Shown: positions 19,087 to 29,181 of the stretch, one piece after another
Numbering within the stretch: the stretch's first letter is position 1
How the letters are laid out: each line of letters begins with the position of its first letter
Origin: Rhizobium mongolense USDA 1844
GTDB lineage: Bacteria > Pseudomonadota > Alphaproteobacteria > Rhizobiales > Rhizobiaceae
Assembly (NCBI RefSeq): GCF_000419765.1
Contig: NZ_ATTQ01000002.1
Span: 310,001-374,000, forward strand
DNA length: 64,000 nt
Direction of reading: 5' to 3'
Notes under the pieces: generated by a model
Databases searched by the model: none
Seen by the model: the letters and a program-made list of their open reading frames with translations, nothing else
Told to the model about the DNA's origin: nothing
Position numbers and translations under genes: made by a program

Positions 19087-20151
19087 CTAGTAGAGGAAGC
19101 CGATGATGTCACGGACATCCTTCATGGTCGCTTCGGCGCGCGCCCGGGCACGCTCGCCGCCGTGGCGGAGGATTGCGTCGATATGGCTCGTATCGTCCAT
19201 CAGACGGCGCATTTCGCCGGTGATCGGCGAGAGTACCTGAACGGCGAGATCGACCAGCGCCGGCTTGAAGACGGAGAACTGCTGGCCGCCGAATTCGGCA
19301 AGCACCTCGATCTTCGTCTTGTCGGCAAGAGCCGCATAGATGCCAACGAGATTGTCGGCTTCCGGGCGGCCCTTCAGGCCCTCGACCTCGCTCGGCAAGC
19401 CGTCCGGATCGGTCTTCGCCTTGCGGATCTTCTTCGAGATGGCTTCCTCGTCGTCCAAAAGATTGATGCGCGAGAGATCGGACGGATCGGATTTCGACAT
19501 CTTCTTCGTGCCGTCGCGCAGCGACATCACGCGCGGAGCAGGGCCTTCGATCAACGGTTCGACCATCGGAAAATAGGCGTGCACCGGCTCGTCGCCGACG
19601 GTAATGTCGATGCCGCGGCCGGCACGGCGAATGTGGTCCTGATAATCAAGGTTGAACTTCATCGCGATATCGCGGGCGAGTTCAAGATGCTGTTTCTGGT
19701 CGTCACCGACCGGAACATGCGTGCCGCGATAGACGAGGATGTCGGCCGCCATCAGGCTCGGATAGGCAAGCAGGCCGAGGGAAGCATTTTCGCGGTCCTT
19801 GCCGGCCTTGTCCTTGAACTGCGTCATGCGGTTCATCCAGCCGATGCGGGCGACGCAATTGAAGATCCAGGCGAGCTCGGCATGCTGCGGCACGGCCGAC
19901 TGGTTGAAGACGATATGCTTTTCCGGATCGATGCCTGAGGCGATGAAGGCTGCGGCAATTGAGCGGATCTGGCCCGGCAGGTCATCGTGCACGAGCTGCG
20001 CCGTGAGGGAGTGCAGGTCGACGACGCAATAGATGCAGTCGTTGCCTTCCTGCAGCGCCACGAACTTGCGGATCGCGCCGAGATAGTTGCCGAGATGGAG
20101 ATTGCCGGTCGGCTGAACGCCAGAAAATACGAGCTCTTTGAATTCGGTCAC
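19087..20151 (-). CDS. trpS: Tryptophanyl-tRNA synthetase
   Basis: A GTG at 20151 with a GAGGA site five bases upstream gives 354 residues starting [16 protein letters not shown]; the longer in-frame ATG lacks support. Class I synthetase signatures are present: HLGNYLGAI (HIGH) and KMSKS in [13 protein letters not shown]. The enzyme charges tRNA-Trp. It heads the long minus-strand run down to praR. Confidence 0.97.
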   Translation of the reverse strand: MTEFKELVFSGVQPTGNLHLGNYLGAIRKFVALQEGNDCIYCVVDLHSLTAQLVHDDLPGQIRSIAAAFIASGIDPEKHIVFNQSAVPQHAELAWIFNCVARIGWMNRMTQFKDKAGKDRENASLGLLAYPSLMAADILVYRGTHVPVGDDQKQHLELARDIAMKFNLDYQDHIRRAGRGIDITVGDEPVHAYFPMVEPLIEGPAPRVMSLRDGTKKMSKSDPSDLSRINLLDDEEAISKKIRKAKTDPDGLPSEVEGLKGRPEADNLVGIYAALADKTKIEVLAEFGGQQFSVFKPALVDLAVQVLSPITGEMRRLMDDTSHIDAILRHGGERARARAEATMKDVRDIIGFLY

Positions 20152-20241
20152 GTTGTCCTCGATTAGGCTGGTGGAGGGCCCGCAGGGCAAAATCGCCCAT
20201 GTTGCTAACGCGGCGGCTTATGCACGCGCTCCGTGCTGCAA

Positions 20242-20646
20242 TCAAGAGGCGGTTGGTGCGGCATGCCGGATCAGGTCGAAAGTATTGCCGTAAGGATCGG
20301 AAAATACGGCCACGGTGCCGTAAACCTCATGCCGGGGCTGTTCCAAAAAGCGCACGCCCCTGGCCAGCATGGCGGCATGATCTCGCGCAAAATCATCGGT
20401 CTTCAAAAAGAACCCGACGCGGCCGCCGGTTTGATTTCCGATCGCCGCTTTCTGTGTCTCGTTGACTGCTTTGGCAAGGAGGAACGCCGCTCCATCCCCT
20501 CCCTTCGGTTTGACCACCACCCAGCGCTTGCCTTCCGGCTGCACTTCGTCCTGCAGGCAGTCGAAGCCAAGCGCTCCGCAATAGAAGGCTTTTGCACGAT
20601 CATAGTCGTCGACGAGGAGAGTGACCAGGAAGAGGGATTGGGACAT
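20242..20646 (-). CDS. VOC (glyoxalase-like) family protein
   Basis: The ATG at 20646 follows a GGAGG site, giving 134 residues. The fold is readable: SLFLVTLLVDDYDRAKAFYC at the N-terminus and YGTVAVFSDPYGNTFDLI at the C-terminus, typical of PhnB/glyoxalase-like VOC proteins. Substrate unknown. It stands between trpS and the M15-like gene and appears monocistronic. Confidence 0.85.
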   Translation of the reverse strand: MSQSLFLVTLLVDDYDRAKAFYCGALGFDCLQDEVQPEGKRWVVVKPKGGDGAAFLLAKAVNETQKAAIGNQTGGRVGFFLKTDDFARDHAAMLARGVRFLEQPRHEVYGTVAVFSDPYGNTFDLIRHAAPTAS

Positions 20647-20706
20647 CTGCAAGCCTCCAGTTTCCGGGATTCTTAATCTGTCGCGGCGTCGTGGGGGCAG
20701 GTGCAA

Positions 20707-21030
20707 GCGCCGTGTGAAAGGATTGGCATCTTTTTATTGCCCCAATCTCCAGTGTTGAAAGGCCGCTAATTCGCATTATGGATGCCGTTCTTCAGTTTCA
20801 CAGCCCTTCTAATACGAGTTTGTTGCAAGGCATTGTTTTTCATCGAAAGGTAGAGAGTATTTTATACTCAATTTGAGTTATAACTTTTATATAGAATCCA
20901 GCAATATGAGGATGATTCACTTTTCACATAAGTATAAAATTTCACAAATTGGCCATTTTTTGAATGAACGTTCTCGGCGCCAATCCGAGCCCGGCGGGAG
21001 GCCCGCCGCGCTCCACCTGGAGGGGACGTC
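20707..21030. other. AT-rich intergenic region with nested inverted repeats
   Basis: Between the VOC gene and the M15-like gene the sequence is clearly richer in A and T than its surroundings, especially 20820-20970. GAGTAT-TTT-ATACTC (20855-20869) and the overlapping ACTCA-ATT-TGAGT (20866-20878) are perfect short inverted repeats. I see no gene here; it probably holds the promoter of the downstream gene. Confidence 0.55.
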
Positions 21031-21456
21031 ATGCATACGATTTTATCACTCGTTCTTGCTGGCTTGTTCGCTTTGTCCTGTTACGCCGAGGCAGGCGCAC
21101 AGAACGCTAAAAAACCCCCAGTAAGACTTCTTAAACACACCACGTCACAGCCCTATACGGTTCAGACCGTCAGCGTCAAAGTCGGCTGCTTCCCGCCGAA
21201 ACTCAGATCCATTCTCGCGCATATCGCCGCCAAGACCGGCCGAAGACCGATGGTCACGTCCGGTCTCCGGCATTCGGGACGTGCGCATTCTCAGCATCGC
21301 CATTGCAACGCAGCCGACATCCGCGTGCCGGGCTTATCGGAACGGACGATCGTCGCGGCAGCACAGACGGCGCCGGGTATCGGCGGTATCGGGCGCTACT
21401 GCAACGGCATCGTCCACGTCGATATCGGCCCGAAGCGACGCTGGCGCCATTGCTGA
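21031..21456 (+). CDS. Secreted M15-like (D-Ala-D-Ala carboxypeptidase-type) peptidase
   Basis: The ATG at 21031 has a strong GGAGGGG site. The 141-residue product starts with a signal peptide (HTILSLVLAGLFALSCYAEA, cleavage near GAQ) and is followed by a compact domain. SGLRHSGRAHSQHRHCNAAD carries the His/Asp pattern of the M15 zinc site, and GIVHVDIG supplies the third His. This matches small M15A/YcbK-like murein peptidases acting in the periplasm; the exact bond cut cannot be read. Its position between trpS and murJ and its AT-rich leader suggest a later insertion. Confidence 0.7.
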   Translation: MHTILSLVLAGLFALSCYAEAGAQNAKKPPVRLLKHTTSQPYTVQTVSVKVGCFPPKLRSILAHIAAKTGRRPMVTSGLRHSGRAHSQHRHCNAADIRVPGLSERTIVAAAQTAPGIGGIGRYCNGIVHVDIGPKRRWRHC

Positions 21457-21472
21457 TAACCAACGCTGTGGT

Positions 21473-23053
21473 TCAGCCCTCGGCTTTGGGCGCAGGCTTC
21501 CGGTTGAGGTTTCGCCGGATCATGCCGAGGTCGGCGCCGCCGATCAAAAAGGCGGTCGCAAAATAGACGATCATCGAAATGGCGATCAAAAGGCCGAGCG
21601 TACCGACCTTGGTCGCCAGATGGGCACTGGACGCGAGCCAGGGTTCCCAGCGATGCTGCAGGTAGACGATGACGCCGCTCATTACGGATGCCGAAACGAC
21701 GAGCAGAGCAGCCCGGCGGGCGAGCGCCCATTCCCAGGCGAGATGGCCGCGGCGAAGCAGCGTGGCGAAAAGCAGAACCGTGCTGATCCAGCCGGCGGTT
21801 GCTTCAGCCACTGCGATGCCCGGTGCGCCAAGATACGGAAAAAGCGTCAGAGCCGTGGCGCAGTTGACGCCGACAGCAACGGCTGAAAAGCGCATCGGCG
21901 TCTTGGTATCCTCGCGGGCGTAAAAGCCCGGCTGCAGCGCCTTGATGAGTACGAAGGCCGGCAGGCCGATGCCGTAGATCGCAAGGATCGAGCCGACAAG
22001 CGCTGTGTTCTCCTGATCGAAGGCGCCACGCTCGTAAAGCACGCGGATGATCTCGTCAGCGAGGACCCAAAGAGCGAAGGCGGCGGGGATCGTCAGGAAC
22101 AGCACGAATTCGATCGAGCGGTTCTGCAGGTTCCCGGCTTCGCGCAGATTGCCACCCTTCAGTGCACGGGCAAGCTCCGGCAACAATACGACACCGACGG
22201 CAACGCCAACGACGCCGAGCGGCAGCTGGTAGATGCGATCGGCATATTGCAGGGCGGCGATCGCTCCATCGCGGGACGAGGCGATCGCCTGGCCGATCAG
22301 CTGGTTGATCTGTGTGATGCCGCCTGTGACAGCGGCGGGGACTGCGAGGACCAGCAGCCGCTTGACGTTCGGCGTCATTCGCGGGAAGCGAAAGCCAATG
22401 CTCATGCCTGCGTGGAGGACGCCGACATAGACGACGGCGAGCTGCAGGACACCAGCAGCCAGCACGCCCCAGGAGAGATACCAGGCGGTCGCGAGCGGCT
22501 CGGCGCCAGAATAAAGCGCGTAGAGGAGCGCACCGATCATCACGACGTTGAGGAAAATGGGCGCGACCGCTGCGGCGAAGAAGTGGTGCAGTGAATTCAG
22601 CATGCCGCTCATCATCGCCGTCAGCGACATGCACATGAGATAGGGGAACATCACTGCCGCCATGCGGATGGTGATCGAGAACTTATCCGGATCGTCGGCA
22701 AAGCCCGGCGCGATGATGAAGCGTACGAGCAGCGGCATGCAAAGTTCCATCACGATGGTGATGAGCAGCAGCACCGAAAAAAGCACTCCGAAAACCTCTT
22801 CGGAAAACCGCTTGGCTCCTTCCGTGCCGTTCGCTTCGATCTCCTTGGCGAAAAGCGGCACGAAGGCTGCGTTGAAGGCGCCTTCGGCAAACAGCCGGCG
22901 GAAGAGGTTGGGAAAGCGGAAGGCCGCGTAGAAGACGTCAGCCATGGAGCCGGTGCCGAGGGCCGCCGCCATCAGCGTCTCGCGGGCAAAGCCGAAGATA
23001 CGGCTGCCGAGGGTTGCGCCGCCGACGGTGGCGAATTTCTTGACGAGGCTCAT
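21473..23053 (-). CDS. murJ: Lipid II flippase MurJ (MviN)
   Basis: The 526-residue protein is strongly hydrophobic with about 14 membrane segments and the MurJ N-terminus ([20 protein letters not shown]), a conserved [13 protein letters not shown] and later [12 protein letters not shown]. It flips lipid II across the inner membrane for peptidoglycan synthesis. Its start overlaps the glnD stop by four bases, a conserved glnD-murJ arrangement in rhizobia. Confidence 0.95.
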   Translation of the reverse strand: MSLVKKFATVGGATLGSRIFGFARETLMAAALGTGSMADVFYAAFRFPNLFRRLFAEGAFNAAFVPLFAKEIEANGTEGAKRFSEEVFGVLFSVLLLITIVMELCMPLLVRFIIAPGFADDPDKFSITIRMAAVMFPYLMCMSLTAMMSGMLNSLHHFFAAAVAPIFLNVVMIGALLYALYSGAEPLATAWYLSWGVLAAGVLQLAVVYVGVLHAGMSIGFRFPRMTPNVKRLLVLAVPAAVTGGITQINQLIGQAIASSRDGAIAALQYADRIYQLPLGVVGVAVGVVLLPELARALKGGNLREAGNLQNRSIEFVLFLTIPAAFALWVLADEIIRVLYERGAFDQENTALVGSILAIYGIGLPAFVLIKALQPGFYAREDTKTPMRFSAVAVGVNCATALTLFPYLGAPGIAVAEATAGWISTVLLFATLLRRGHLAWEWALARRAALLVVSASVMSGVIVYLQHRWEPWLASSAHLATKVGTLGLLIAISMIVYFATAFLIGGADLGMIRRNLNRKPAPKAEG

Positions 23054-25947
23054 GCGGGGGGCCCGGCTTTCTTTTCGCCCGGCTGCGATGTCCGCGCGGA
23101 GGCGGCGGGCGCGATGATGCCGGACGGCATGCGCTCGCGAAGCTCGTCTTCTTCGCCGGCCATCACCGCCTTCAGCCGGGCGGTGATATTGGCCCGCTTG
23201 GTGTCGCTGGAGATTTTCTGGCCAACGAGGTCTGTGACATAGAAGGTGTCTATGACTTTTTCGCCAAAGGTGGTGATGCGGGCTGACTGGATGTCGAGCG
23301 AAAGATCAGAAAGCATCGCGGTGATTTCCGAAAGCAGGCCGGTGCGGTCAAGGCATTCGACTTCGATGACAGTGAACTTGTTCGATAGGTTGTTGGTGAT
23401 GTTGACCGACGGCGGAATGACGAAGGCCTTGCTCCTCTTGCGGTTCTTCGTACGCGTAGCGATGACTTCTGGCAGCCGCTTGCGGCCCGACAGTACGTCT
23501 TCGATCATGCGACCGATCGTGCCGGCGCGGCGAAGCTCGTCAGCATCATCCTGGAATTCGCGGCTGACATGGATCGTATCCAGCGCGCGTCCGTCCGACG
23601 TCGTGAAGATCTGTGCATCGACGATGTTGGCTCCTGCTGCAGCACATGCGCCGGCAATAACGGCGAGCAGGCGCGGGTGGTCGGGCGAGAGCACGGTGAT
23701 TTCGGTGATCGCGTGGAAACTGTCCGTTCGCACGGTTGTCGCGAGCGCCTGGCCGTTCTTGTCCGCCTGGCGGATGAAATCGGCGTGACGGACTTGATCT
23801 TCCAGCGGCACGGAAAGCAGGTAAGGCTGGTAGTGCAGTTTGCTGTAGGTCTTGCGATCCTTCTGGCTCCAATCGGAAAGCGCGTTGAACAGCGCTTCGG
23901 CCGCGGAATTGGCGCGCTCCTTGCGCGACACCTCCGAAAAGCCGCCGGCAAGCAGCAGTTCGGTCTCGTAATAGAGCGTCCTCAGCAGCTGGCCCTTCCA
24001 GCCGTTCCAGACGCCGGGGCCGACGGCGCGGATGTCGCAGATCGTCAGGACCAGCAGCATCTTCAGGCGATCGAGGGATTGAACGCGATCGGCGAAGTCG
24101 GTGATCGTCTTGCGGTCGGTGAGATCGCGGGTCTGGGCAACCATGGACATCGTCAGATGCTCCTCGATCAGCCAGACGACGAGTTCCGTCTGCTTCTGCG
24201 ACAGGCCGAAGCGGGAGCAGAGCTTGCGGGCGACGCGGGCGCCGGCGATGGAATGGTCTTCCTGGCGGCCCTTGGCGATGTCGTGGAGAAGGACTGCGAC
24301 ATAAAGCGCCTCCCGGTCTTCGATCCCCGGCATCAGCTTGTTGGCGAGCGGATGCAGGTCGTCGGCCTTGCCCTTGTCGATTTCCGAGAGCACGTCGACG
24401 GTACGGATCAGATGCTCATCCACTGTATAGTGGTGGTACATGTTGAACTGCATCATCGCGACGATCTTGCCGAATTCCGGAATGAAGCGGCCAAGTACGC
24501 CTGCTTCGTTCATCCGGCGCAAAATGAGCGCCGGGTCGCCCTTGGAGGTGAGGATCGACATGAAGAGGCGGTTCGCCTCGTCGTTTTCGCGCAAGTTGTT
24601 GTCGATGAGGTTGAGCGATCGCGTGACCCGCTTCAGGGCATCGGGATGGAACTCGAGGCCATTGATATCGGCAACGTGGAAGAGGCGGATGATGCTGACG
24701 GGATCGTGCTTGAACACGTCCGGGCTGGCGAGCGCGATGCGGCCGCGATCCTCCATGAATTCCGTGCTGCCGGCGATCTTGCGGCTGCGATGGGCAAAAC
24801 GGCTGATCACACCGGTGAGCCCCGGCGTCGATTTTGCCTGCTGGTCTTCGAGAGCCGCGCAGAGGATGCGCGTCAGGTCGCCGACGTCCTTTGCCACCAG
24901 GAAGTAGTGCTTCATGAAACGCTCGACGGCCGAAAGGCCGGGGCGCGAATGATATCCGAGCGCTTCGGCAATCTCTCGCTGAATGTCGAAAGAAAGCCGT
25001 TCCTCCGCCTTGCCTGTCAGAAAGTGCATGTGACAGCGCACCGCCCAGAGGAAATCGTCGGCCTTCTCGAACACGCGGTACTCGTGCTTGGAGAGTACGC
25101 CGAGCGCTACGAGTTCCGCCGTGTCGCGGACGTGATAGTAGTATTTCGAGATCCAGAAGAGCGTGTGCAGATCGCGCAGCCCGCCCTTGCCCTCCTTGAC
25201 GTTGGGTTCGACGAGGTAGCGTGTGTCGCCTGCCTTGCGGTGGCGTTCATCGCGTTCGGCAAGTTTGGCGGCAATAAATTCCGGTCCCGTGCCGGTCACG
25301 ATCTCCTTGTCGAAGCGGGTCTCAAGCTCCGTTGCAAGTGATTTCAGGCCGCAGATGTAGCGCATCTCGAGGATCGCTGTGCGGATCGTCATGTCGGACC
25401 TGGAGAGCGCCATGCACTCCTCGATGGTCCTTGTCGCGTGGCCGACCTTGAAGCCCATATCCCAAAGGACATAGAGCATGAACTCGACAGCCTTGTGCGT
25501 CTCCTCTGCCGGTCTTGGCTGAAAGAGGAAGAGCAGGTCGATATCGGAGCCCGGCGCCAGCGTATCGCGGCCGTAGCCGCCGACCGCAGTCACGGCGAAT
25601 TTGTCCTTCTGCTGCGGGAACATATGTGCGCTGACGAACTCGTAGAGTACCGTAATGATCTGGTCCTGCAGCCAGGAGATGCGCCGGGCGCAGCTAAGCC
25701 CGCTGCCATCGGCAGAGAGAAGCTCGCGGGCCTTTTGGCGGCCGTCGCTGCTTGCTTTTTTGAGCATGGCAAGCAGATCGGAGCGCATGACGTCCGGCCG
25801 GGTCTTGTTGGCTTCGGCAACGGCGTCGCAGAGCCTTTGCAACAGGGCCGTGTCGAGAATTTCCGAGAAATCGATGTCACTCATCGTCGCCATGCGCGGA
25901 GCGGCTTCCTGTTCGCGCGGTGCGACCGCGTCTCGTTTCGTGTGCAT
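23050..25947 (-). CDS. glnD: PII uridylyltransferase/uridylyl-removing enzyme
   Basis: The 965-residue protein has all GlnD domains: nucleotidyltransferase motif [20 protein letters not shown], a central HD domain with LLHDIAKG, and two C-terminal ACT domains ([20 protein letters not shown] and [20 protein letters not shown]) that sense glutamine. GlnD uridylylates PII proteins under nitrogen limitation. The first ATG has an AGAGG site ten bases upstream; starts at residues 19 or 22 are possible. It precedes murJ with a four-base overlap. Confidence 0.96.
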   Translation of the reverse strand: MHTKRDAVAPREQEAAPRMATMSDIDFSEILDTALLQRLCDAVAEANKTRPDVMRSDLLAMLKKASSDGRQKARELLSADGSGLSCARRISWLQDQIITVLYEFVSAHMFPQQKDKFAVTAVGGYGRDTLAPGSDIDLLFLFQPRPAEETHKAVEFMLYVLWDMGFKVGHATRTIEECMALSRSDMTIRTAILEMRYICGLKSLATELETRFDKEIVTGTGPEFIAAKLAERDERHRKAGDTRYLVEPNVKEGKGGLRDLHTLFWISKYYYHVRDTAELVALGVLSKHEYRVFEKADDFLWAVRCHMHFLTGKAEERLSFDIQREIAEALGYHSRPGLSAVERFMKHYFLVAKDVGDLTRILCAALEDQQAKSTPGLTGVISRFAHRSRKIAGSTEFMEDRGRIALASPDVFKHDPVSIIRLFHVADINGLEFHPDALKRVTRSLNLIDNNLRENDEANRLFMSILTSKGDPALILRRMNEAGVLGRFIPEFGKIVAMMQFNMYHHYTVDEHLIRTVDVLSEIDKGKADDLHPLANKLMPGIEDREALYVAVLLHDIAKGRQEDHSIAGARVARKLCSRFGLSQKQTELVVWLIEEHLTMSMVAQTRDLTDRKTITDFADRVQSLDRLKMLLVLTICDIRAVGPGVWNGWKGQLLRTLYYETELLLAGGFSEVSRKERANSAAEALFNALSDWSQKDRKTYSKLHYQPYLLSVPLEDQVRHADFIRQADKNGQALATTVRTDSFHAITEITVLSPDHPRLLAVIAGACAAAGANIVDAQIFTTSDGRALDTIHVSREFQDDADELRRAGTIGRMIEDVLSGRKRLPEVIATRTKNRKRSKAFVIPPSVNITNNLSNKFTVIEVECLDRTGLLSEITAMLSDLSLDIQSARITTFGEKVIDTFYVTDLVGQKISSDTKRANITARLKAVMAGEEDELRERMPSGIIAPAASARTSQPGEKKAGPPA

Positions 25948-26058
25948 GCGCTATAGCCTCTTTACCCCGCGTTTGACACGGGTCTTCATACTGCAAGAAC
26001 CCTTAATTTTGGCGAAAAGGTGATTGCCTTCCACTTGCGCAGGCGAAGAGGAACAGCT

Positions 26059-26334
26059 TCAAGCCGCGCCTTGCATATTCACCGAATAAAGGACCTTGCG
26101 CGCCTCGCTGGCAATCTCCTCCAGCGTCGGCCTGTCGCATTCGCGGTAGCCCGCGTTGGCAATGGCCGTCGCAAGGTCGCAGATGATGGCGCAGGATTGA
26201 GTGATTTCGAGCAGGCTGACCGGCGAGTTCCAGCTGCGCGGATTGTCGCGCTCGTCGGCGTTACGCAGCGCTTCGAGCACGGTGAACATATCGGCGAGGC
26301 GTTGTGTTTCACGGATAAGGCTGCGCATGAACAT
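26059..26334 (-). CDS. Small conserved-looking protein of unknown function between mutS and glnD
   Basis: A 91-residue acidic protein, mostly helical in appearance, with no signal peptide or recognisable motif. It contains two cysteines (SCAIICDLATAIANAGYREC). A GGAAG site precedes the ATG at 26334, and the start lies nine bases after the mutS stop, so it is probably translated from the mutS transcript. Codon use looks like that of its neighbours. I do not recognise the family. Confidence 0.65.
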   Translation of the reverse strand: MFMRSLIRETQRLADMFTVLEALRNADERDNPRSWNSPVSLLEITQSCAIICDLATAIANAGYRECDRPTLEEIASEARKVLYSVNMQGAA

Positions 26335-26343
26335 GACCGCTTC

Positions 26344-29070
26344 CTACTTCAGCTGCTTCTTGAGACCGTAAAGTGCCTCGAGCGCCTCGCGCGGCGTCAT
26401 GTCGTCGAGGCTCATTCCCTTCAACGCTTCCTCGATCTTGGACGGCCCACGATTGGCATCCTCGCGCCGCACGGCGACTTGGAACAGTGGCAGATCGTCG
26501 ATCAGTTGACTTGCCGGGTTCTTGCGGTCGGCATCTTCCAACCGCGTCAGCACGTCGCGGGCGCGCGCGACGACAGAGGCTGGCAGGCCGGCGAGCCTTG
26601 CCACCTGGATGCCATACGAGCGGTCCGCCGCACCCGGTCCCACTTCATGCAGGAAAATGACGTCGCCGTCCCATTCCTTGACGCGCATGGTGGCGTTCGA
26701 TAGCCGCGCAAGTTTTTCCGACAGCACCGTCAGTTCGTGGAAATGCGTGGCGAAGAGACCGCGGCATCGATTTGCCTCATGCAGATGTTCCACGGCCGCC
26801 CACGCAATCGACAGGCCGTCGAAGGTCGCAGTACCGCGGCCGATCTCATCGAGGATGACGAGAGAGCGGTCGGTCGCCTGGTTGAGGATCGCGGCTGTCT
26901 CGACCATCTCGACCATGAAGGTCGAGCGGCCCCGCGCCAGGTCGTCGGAGGCGCCGACGCGGGAGAAGAGGCGGTCGACGATGCCGATGTGGGCGGAGGT
27001 CGCGGGCACGAAGGAGCCCATCTGCGCCAGGATAGCGATCAATGCGTTCTGGCGCAGGAATGTCGACTTACCGCCCATATTCGGACCGGTCAGCAGCCAG
27101 ATCGCCCCATCTTTGCCGTCCGCGACAGGCGAGAGATCGCAATTATTGGCAACGAAAGGACCGGAGGACTGACGCCGCAGCGCCTGTTCGACAACCGGAT
27201 GGCGGCCGCCTTCGATTGTAAACATTTTCGAGGCATCGACGAGCGGGCGGCAATAGGCCTGTTCCTCCGCCAAAAGTGCCAGGCCGGCAGCAACGTCGAT
27301 GATGGCAAGCGCGCGGGCGCCGGCCTTGATCGCCTCGGCTTCAGCGACGACGGCGGCCGTCATCCGGTCGAAGGCTTCGAGCTCGATCTGCAATGCGCGG
27401 TCCGCCGCGTTTGCGATCCGGCTTTCCAGGTCGGCAAGCTCGGTCGTCGTAAAGCGCATGGCATTTGCCATGGTCTGGCGATGGATGAAGCGGGCTTTGG
27501 CCTCCGGCGCATCCGTCATCGGCCCGGCATTGCCGGCCGTCACTTCGATGAAATAGCCGAGGATATTGTTGTGCTTGATCTTCAGAGACTTGATGCCGGT
27601 CTCGTCGGCATATTGGAGCTGCAATCCGGCGATCACCCGGCGCGACTGATCGCGAAGCGCCCGCACGTCATCAAGATCGGCATTGGCACCGTCCCGCAGG
27701 AAGCCGCCGTCGCGCTTCAAGAGCGGCAGTTCGTCGGCGAGCATTTCGGCAAGCAGTGATTGAAGAGCTTGAGGCAAGGCCTGCAACCCGGAAAGGGCCG
27801 CATTGAGTTCTTCCGGCAAAAGCGCATCGCCGAGCAGCTTTGCAAGACCGGACGCAGCGCCAAGTCCTTGCCGTATCGCCCAGAGATCGCGCGGGCCGCC
27901 GCGGTCGAGCGCAAGGCGGGAGAGTGCGCGCGGCATGTCCGGCACGTGCTTCAGCGCGTCGCGCAGGTCGCCGCAAAGCCTAGGCTCCCCGATCAGGAAG
28001 CCGATCGAATCCAGCCGCTCGTTGATGCAGGCAGGATCGGTCAGCGGTGACATCAGCCGTTCTGCGAGAAGGCGGGCTCCTCCACCGGTGACCGTCCGGT
28101 CGATTGCTTTCAGCAGGGAGCCGTTGCGGTCGCCGGACAGCGTGCGGGCAAGCTCCAGATTGGCGCGGGTCGCGGGATCTATGAAGAGCGTCGAGGCGCC
28201 GCTTTCGCGCTCCGGTTTGCCAAGCGGCGGGCGTTCGGCGATCTGTGTCTTCTCGACATAGGCAACGGCCGCCGCCGCTGCCGCAAGCTCGGCGCGGGAG
28301 AAAGTGCCGAAGCCGTCGAGCGTCGAAACGCCGAAATAGCGCGCGATGCGGTTTTCTGCTGTTGCACTGTCGAAAAGCACGGAGGGCTGCGGCACGGCAG
28401 TGCGGCCGAGCACGTCGAAGACCGGCTTCAGCTCGGGATCGTGAAATATCGTATCCGGCAGGATCAGTTCGCGGGGATCGATGCGCAGGATGTCGGCAAG
28501 CAGCCGTGATGCCTCAGTTTCGGCCAGCCGGAAGACGCCGGTAGAGATATCGATCCAGGCGAGCGCCATCAGCGGTTCAGACGCGCCTCGAATCCGGGTG
28601 AGCGCCATCAGATAGTTCGATTCAGAGGGTGATAGCAGCTTTTCTTCGGTGATGGTTCCCGGCGTGACAAGGCGGATGACGTCGCGTTTGACGACGGACT
28701 TCGAGCCCCGCTTCCTCGCCTCCGCCGGGTCTTCCACCTGTTCGCAGACGGCGACACGGAAGCCCAGTCCAATCAGCTTCTGCAGGTAATCGTCTGCGGC
28801 ATGCACGGGAACGCCGCACATCGGGATATCTTGCCCCATGTGCTGACCGCGCTTCGTGAGCGTAATGCCGAGCGCATGCGAGGCCTCCAGGGCGTCTTCG
28901 AAGAACAATTCGTAGAAATCGCCCATTCGATAGAAGAGCAGCGAGTCGGGGTTGTTCGCCTTGATCTCGATGAATTGCTCCATCATCGGCGTGGCCGAGG
29001 CACGGCTTTCCTGCGTGGATAGCTCGGCAGCCGAAAAGGCTTCGTTCCTGGCGTCTATTCGTTGGTTCAC
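26344..29070 (-). CDS. mutS: DNA mismatch recognition protein MutS
   Basis: Starting at a GTG at 29070 the product has 908 residues. MutS recognises mismatches and small loops and starts repair with MutL. The mismatch-binding domain carries the [11 protein letters not shown] motif (Phe and Glu for mismatch stacking), followed by connector, lever and clamp domains and the ATPase with Walker [10 protein letters not shown] and [12 protein letters not shown]. The GTG has no good ribosome-binding site; MMEQF further in is an alternative. The open frame continues upstream through the antisense of tme, which I regard as spurious. Confidence 0.95.
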   Translation of the reverse strand: MNQRIDARNEAFSAAELSTQESRASATPMMEQFIEIKANNPDSLLFYRMGDFYELFFEDALEASHALGITLTKRGQHMGQDIPMCGVPVHAADDYLQKLIGLGFRVAVCEQVEDPAEARKRGSKSVVKRDVIRLVTPGTITEEKLLSPSESNYLMALTRIRGASEPLMALAWIDISTGVFRLAETEASRLLADILRIDPRELILPDTIFHDPELKPVFDVLGRTAVPQPSVLFDSATAENRIARYFGVSTLDGFGTFSRAELAAAAAAVAYVEKTQIAERPPLGKPERESGASTLFIDPATRANLELARTLSGDRNGSLLKAIDRTVTGGGARLLAERLMSPLTDPACINERLDSIGFLIGEPRLCGDLRDALKHVPDMPRALSRLALDRGGPRDLWAIRQGLGAASGLAKLLGDALLPEELNAALSGLQALPQALQSLLAEMLADELPLLKRDGGFLRDGANADLDDVRALRDQSRRVIAGLQLQYADETGIKSLKIKHNNILGYFIEVTAGNAGPMTDAPEAKARFIHRQTMANAMRFTTTELADLESRIANAADRALQIELEAFDRMTAAVVAEAEAIKAGARALAIIDVAAGLALLAEEQAYCRPLVDASKMFTIEGGRHPVVEQALRRQSSGPFVANNCDLSPVADGKDGAIWLLTGPNMGGKSTFLRQNALIAILAQMGSFVPATSAHIGIVDRLFSRVGASDDLARGRSTFMVEMVETAAILNQATDRSLVILDEIGRGTATFDGLSIAWAAVEHLHEANRCRGLFATHFHELTVLSEKLARLSNATMRVKEWDGDVIFLHEVGPGAADRSYGIQVARLAGLPASVVARARDVLTRLEDADRKNPASQLIDDLPLFQVAVRREDANRGPSKIEEALKGMSLDDMTPREALEALYGLKKQLK

Positions 29071-29181
29071 GGAGGTGCAATTTTCCAAAAAAACAGGTGC
29101 CAACCCTAGCCGCCCGCCGCTATAGATGACAACCGCCATTGAGGAAGAGCAAGGCGTCACCCACAGGACGTTGGAGGAAGA

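Noticed and set aside
20873-21124. 83-codon frame in the AT-rich region before the M15-like gene
   Set aside because: Overlaps the signal peptide of the real gene in another frame and has no ribosome-binding site.
23569-25341. 590-codon open frame opposite glnD
   Set aside because: Long but antisense to GlnD, whose domains are all intact; GC-rich third positions keep such frames open.
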